Shown piece after piece: positions 60,896-64,000 of a DNA stretch of 64,000 bases. Origin of the DNA: Labedella endophytica (GTDB lineage: Bacteria; Actinomycetota; Actinomycetes; Actinomycetales; Microbacteriaceae); the NCBI RefSeq assembly GCF_003990045.1, contig NZ_RZGZ01000004.1:186001-250000 (forward strand), given 5' to 3'. The number at the start of each line of letters is the position of its first letter. The first letter of the stretch is position 1. Under the pieces are notes generated by a model. The model worked only from the letters and a program-made list of their open reading frames with translations, was not told where the DNA came from and searched no databases. The position numbers were made by a program, and so were the translations under genes.

Positions 60896-60907
60896 TGGAG
60901 AATTCCA
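60896..60907. promoter_or_regulatory. Candidate SorC operator, site 2
   Basis: TGGAGAATTCCA lies on the transporter side of the divergent gap, within an A/T-rich promoter-like patch (60886-60910). It matches site 1 at 8 of 12 positions including all eight outer ones. Confidence 0.5.
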
Positions 60908-61013
60908 TTTGTGATCGACTCGCTCGCCGCGCTACGTTCACTCCACGAACGAGCAAAGACGCATTCACATATGAGCGTCCTTGCCACGACCTCCTATGAA
61001 AGGGCCCCGCACA

Positions 61014-62369
61014 ATGGCGTCATCCAGCCCCGCCGCATCGCGCTCAGAGACGAGTCCGACGGCACCCTCACCGCGCAAGGCGGTGAGCGCCGCCTTCGCC
61101 GGCGCCTTCATCGAGTGGTACGACTTCTACCTCTACGGCACGGCCGCAGCGCTCGTCTTCCCTCAGATCTTCTTCCCGGAGGCGGACCCGACGGTCTCGC
61201 TCCTCCAGTCCTTCGGCTCCTTCGCCGCCGGATTCCTGATGCGCCCGCTCGGAGCCGTCGTCTTCGGCCACTTCGGCGACCGCATCGGCCGCAAGAACAT
61301 GCTGATCCTCACCGTGCTCCTGATCGGTATCTGCACCTTCGGCATCGGGCTCCTCCCGGGATACGAGCAGATCGGGGTCTGGGCGGTCGTCCTCCTGCTC
61401 CTTGCTCGACTCGTCCAGGGGTTCGGCATCGGCGGAGAGTTCGGAGGGGGGTCCCTCGTGGCCCTCGAGAACGCGCCGACGGGTCGACGCGGGCTCATGG
61501 GCAGCTTCCACCAGATGGGCACCCCGGCCGGTCTCCTCGTCTCCACCGGCATCTTCAGTCTCATGCAGTTGCTCCCCGAGGAGCAGTTCATGTCCTGGGG
61601 CTGGCGCGTCCCGTTCCTCATCAGCGGCATCTTCGTCATCGCGGCCTTCCTCATCCGCCGCTCGCTGCCGGAGACACCCGCCTTCACGGCCGACGCCGAC
61701 GAGGTGCGCAGTATCCCGTTCTTCTCCCTCATTCGTGAGAGCTGGCGGAACCTCCTCCTCGGGATCGGCGCGCGCATGGCCGACGCCGTGACCTACAACA
61801 TCATCAACGTCTTCGCGATCTCGTTCGTGACGACCTACCTCGGCCTCCCGAGCGCCCTCATCCTGGTGGGCTTCACGATCTCGGCCGCCGTGCAGATCTT
61901 CCTCCTCCCTCTCTTCGGCGCCTGGTCCGATCGGGTCGGACGTCGACCCGTCTACCTCACGGGTATCGCGATCTGCGCCGTCGGTGGACTGGCCTACTTC
62001 CCGATCCTGCAGCTGAACCAGCCGCTCACGACCTGGCTCATCATCGTCGCGGTGCACGCCATCGGCACCGGCATGATGTTCTCCATCCAGGGTGCGTTCT
62101 TCGCCGAGATGTTCGGAACCCGGATGCGTTACACCGGTCTCGGCGTGGTCTACCAGAGCTCGTCCCTCATCGGCGGCGCGCCCACGCCGGTGATCGCCGT
62201 GGCACTCACGTCCGCTTTCTTGGGGTCCTTCTGGCCCGCCGTCATCTACCTCGTGGCGATGTGTGTGATCAGCGGGATCTGCGTGCTCCTGGTGTCGGAC
62301 AACTCGAAGGTCGACCTGAGCGACACCGCCTCGATCACCACGCGACGCGCGAAGCAGGTCCGGTCGTGA
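61014..62369 (+). CDS. MFS transporter, MHS (metabolite:H+ symporter) family
   Basis: 451 residues with twelve membrane segments. Family motifs include AFIEWYDFYLYGTAAAL near the N-terminus, GHFGDRIGRKNML (the MFS loop 2-3 signature) and GFGIGGEFGGG. MHS symporters carry organic acids, betaines or aromatic and sugar-acid compounds with protons. GAAAGGG precedes the ATG at 61014, which is preferred over ATGs at 60981 and 60996. Its stop overlaps the GTG of the sulfatase, so it probably imports the sulfated substrate or exports nothing else. Confidence 0.9.
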   Translation: MASSSPAASRSETSPTAPSPRKAVSAAFAGAFIEWYDFYLYGTAAALVFPQIFFPEADPTVSLLQSFGSFAAGFLMRPLGAVVFGHFGDRIGRKNMLILTVLLIGICTFGIGLLPGYEQIGVWAVVLLLLARLVQGFGIGGEFGGGSLVALENAPTGRRGLMGSFHQMGTPAGLLVSTGIFSLMQLLPEEQFMSWGWRVPFLISGIFVIAAFLIRRSLPETPAFTADADEVRSIPFFSLIRESWRNLLLGIGARMADAVTYNIINVFAISFVTTYLGLPSALILVGFTISAAVQIFLLPLFGAWSDRVGRRPVYLTGIAICAVGGLAYFPILQLNQPLTTWLIIVAVHAIGTGMMFSIQGAFFAEMFGTRMRYTGLGVVYQSSSLIGGAPTPVIAVALTSAFLGSFWPAVIYLVAMCVISGICVLLVSDNSKVDLSDTASITTRRAKQVRS

Positions 62370-63808
62370 GCCCGCAGCGGAAGCGCCCGAACATCGTCCT
62401 GATCATGACGGACCAGCAGCGGTTCGATTCGATCGCGGCGCTCGGCCACGACCACGTGGACACGCCCCACCTCGATCGGCTGGTGAGGGAGGGCACGGCG
62501 TTCACGAACACGTACGTCGCCTCGCCGTCGTGCGCGCCGTCACGAGCGAGCCTCTTCACGGGCCTCTACCCGCACAGCTCCGGCGTCTTGCGGAACGACG
62601 ACAAATGGTCGCACTCGTGGGTCGAGCTCCTCGCGGAGTCCGGGTATCGGTGCACGAGCATCGGCAAGATGCACACCTACCCCTACGAGGCGCCGGTCGG
62701 TTTCCACGAGCGGCACGTGATCGAGAACAAGGACAGGGCGCACCCCAACCTGCCCTACTTCCTCGACCAATGGGACAAGGCGATCTGGATCCGCGGACAC
62801 GAGAAGCCCAGCAGGGTCACGTACCGGACGCTCCCCGATTACGCCGAGCGTCTCGGAGCGTTCGAGTGGCAGCTTCCGGACGACCTGCACGCCGACAACT
62901 TCGTCGGCAACCTCGCCCGCCACTGGCTCGACACGTATCCGGGTCACGACGATCCGTTCTTCCTGCAGATCGGTTTCCCCGGCCCGCACCCCCCGTACGA
63001 CCCGACGTCCGCGCACCTCGACGCGTACCGCGACCGGGCGATGCCGGAGGCGAAGCGCACCCAGGCGGATCTCGACTCCCAGCCGACGCCGTTGAAGAAG
63101 CTGCGCGAACACCACCAGGCGAACGACCACGACGCGATCGTGCAGCTCGCGGACCCCACGAGGGAGCAGCTCGACCGTCAGCGTCGCCACTACTTCGCGA
63201 ACGTCTCTCTGATCGACGAGCAGGTCGGCGGACTCATCGACGCCCTCGACGAGCGCGGTGTGCTCGACGACACGATCATCGTCTTCACCTCCGACCACGG
63301 CGACGCCCTCAACGACCACGGGCACTCGCAGAAGTGGACGATGTACGAGCCGAGCGTGCACGTCCCCGGCATCATCTGGGGTCCCGGCAGGGTGGCGGCG
63401 GACCAGCAGCTCGACGGGCTCATCTCCCTCATGGACTTCGCCCCGACGCTCCTCGAGCTCGCCGGCCTCACGGCCCCCGAATGGATGGAGGCGGAATCGC
63501 TCGTCCCCGCACTCGACGGCGAAGAATGGACGGGCCGACGGTACGTGTTCTCGGAGCATGCGCGCGACTTCATCCTCACCGAGACGGCGCTCATGACGAT
63601 GGTGCGCGACGAGCGATTCAAGCTCGTCGAGTTCATCGACTACGACGAGGGCCAGCTGTTCGACCTCGACGCCGACCCGTTCGAGGAGCACAACCTCTGG
63701 GCGCACGAGGAGTACCGGGACACGCGGCACCGCCTCGAGAAGGCCATCGCCTCGTGGCGCGCTTCGAGTTCCATGACAACGGCCACCTGGGGAAAGGACT
63801 GGCGATGA
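62366..63808 (+). CDS. Sulfatase (type I, formylglycine-dependent)
   Basis: 480 residues. The metal-binding VLIMTDQQR is at the N-terminus and the active-site motif CAPSR is at Cys56-Arg60 (SPSCAPSRASLFTG), the form modified by FGE to formylglycine. TSDHGDALNDHG supplies further metal ligands. No signal peptide is present, so it acts inside the cell on an imported sulfate ester. The C-terminal LFDLDADPFEEHNLW segment is typical of the sulfatase C-terminal domain. It starts at GTG overlapping the transporter stop. Confidence 0.94.
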   Translation: MSPQRKRPNIVLIMTDQQRFDSIAALGHDHVDTPHLDRLVREGTAFTNTYVASPSCAPSRASLFTGLYPHSSGVLRNDDKWSHSWVELLAESGYRCTSIGKMHTYPYEAPVGFHERHVIENKDRAHPNLPYFLDQWDKAIWIRGHEKPSRVTYRTLPDYAERLGAFEWQLPDDLHADNFVGNLARHWLDTYPGHDDPFFLQIGFPGPHPPYDPTSAHLDAYRDRAMPEAKRTQADLDSQPTPLKKLREHHQANDHDAIVQLADPTREQLDRQRRHYFANVSLIDEQVGGLIDALDERGVLDDTIIVFTSDHGDALNDHGHSQKWTMYEPSVHVPGIIWGPGRVAADQQLDGLISLMDFAPTLLELAGLTAPEWMEAESLVPALDGEEWTGRRYVFSEHARDFILTETALMTMVRDERFKLVEFIDYDEGQLFDLDADPFEEHNLWAHEEYRDTRHRLEKAIASWRASSSMTTATWGKDWR

Positions 63809-64000
63809 CGAACACCACCATGACCGAGACGAGCGGGCGGGGCCTGCCCGCCACCATGCGGGTCTCCACCCTCGACGCCGCCCACAGCCTGTCCCTCACG
63901 GAGCGGTCCGTGCCGACGCCTGGGCCCCGGGAGGTCCTCGTCCGCATCGCCTCCGTTGGCGTGTGCGGAAGCGACACACACTACTTCGAGCACGGCCGCA
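63805..64000 (+). CDS. Zinc-binding alcohol/polyol dehydrogenase, 5' fragment
   Basis: Only the first 65 residues lie in the window. REVLVRIASVGVCGSDTHYFEHG is the start of the MDR family catalytic domain, with the zinc-ligand Cys in GVCGSD as in sorbitol and L-idonate dehydrogenases. Its ATG overlaps the sulfatase stop (ATGA). It would oxidise the alcohol released by the sulfatase, suggesting a sulfated polyol or sugar as the operon's substrate. Confidence 0.85.
   Translation, partial: MTNTTMTETSGRGLPATMRVSTLDAAHSLSLTERSVPTPGPREVLVRIASVGVCGSDTHYFEHGR

Noticed and set aside
62366-63808. Specific arylsulfatase or choline-sulfatase call
   Set aside because: Only general sulfatase motifs are visible; nothing fixes the substrate.

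Overview
This window comes from a high-G+C actinobacterium, most likely a member of the Microbacteriaceae. The reasons are: uniformly G/C-rich third codon positions; many translationally coupled genes (ATGA, GTGA and TGATG overlaps); lipoproteins with classical lipoboxes; several carbohydrate ABC importers that lack their own ATPase; and dispersed intergenic copies of a CTGAGC-TGTCGAAG inverted repeat. The family call rests on overall style and is an inference. No rRNA, tRNA or CRISPR array was seen.

Layout. 1-4.7 kb: a DUF1801 gene fragment, a TetR/SDR divergent pair with a nested operator, lipoproteins and a GNAT acetyltransferase. 4.7-11.2 kb: an alpha-glucoside module (GH13 alpha-glucosidase, two permeases, a binding protein) divergent from a ROK repressor. 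11.3-15.5 kb: small membrane and envelope proteins, an interrupted gene, and a decayed second copy of the ROK gene. 15.5-22.8 kb: a probable acquired island with a complete type I restriction-modification operon (hsdM-hsdS-hsdR) and a Fic AMP-transferase with a C-terminal winged helix. 23-24.2 kb: a G5/excalibur lipoprotein and a small membrane protein. 24.2-29.4 kb: a LacI regulator divergent from a CUT1-type importer and a nucleoside hydrolase. 29.4-32.0 kb: a PadR/HAAS pair and lipoproteins. 32.1-38.0 kb: a six-gene operon joining a binding-protein importer of the Fe3+/aminoethylphosphonate type to three phosphoesterases. 38-45 kb: RpiR and HxlR regulators and housekeeping or unknown genes. 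45-53.2 kb: LacI, a GH2 glycosidase, an importer, a Gfo/Idh/MocA oxidoreductase and a ThuA protein. 53-57.8 kb: proline iminopeptidase, an XRE/SDR divergent pair, two large hairpins and a P-loop protein. 57.8-64 kb: a sulfoester module (SorC-type regulator, formylglycine-generating enzyme, two DUF202 membrane proteins, MHS transporter, sulfatase, start of a zinc dehydrogenase).

How the genes work together. Most of the window is accessory catabolism. There are three sugar or nucleoside importers that must borrow a shared ATPase encoded elsewhere. One complete importer carries its own ATPase and three phosphatases. The sulfatase system encodes its own activating enzyme. The most unusual unit is the importer plus three phosphoesterases at 32.1-38.1 kb. 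I infer that it takes up a phosphorylated compound, possibly a phosphodiester or inositol phosphate, and strips the phosphate inside the cell. A 49-bp inverted repeat sits directly upstream of it.
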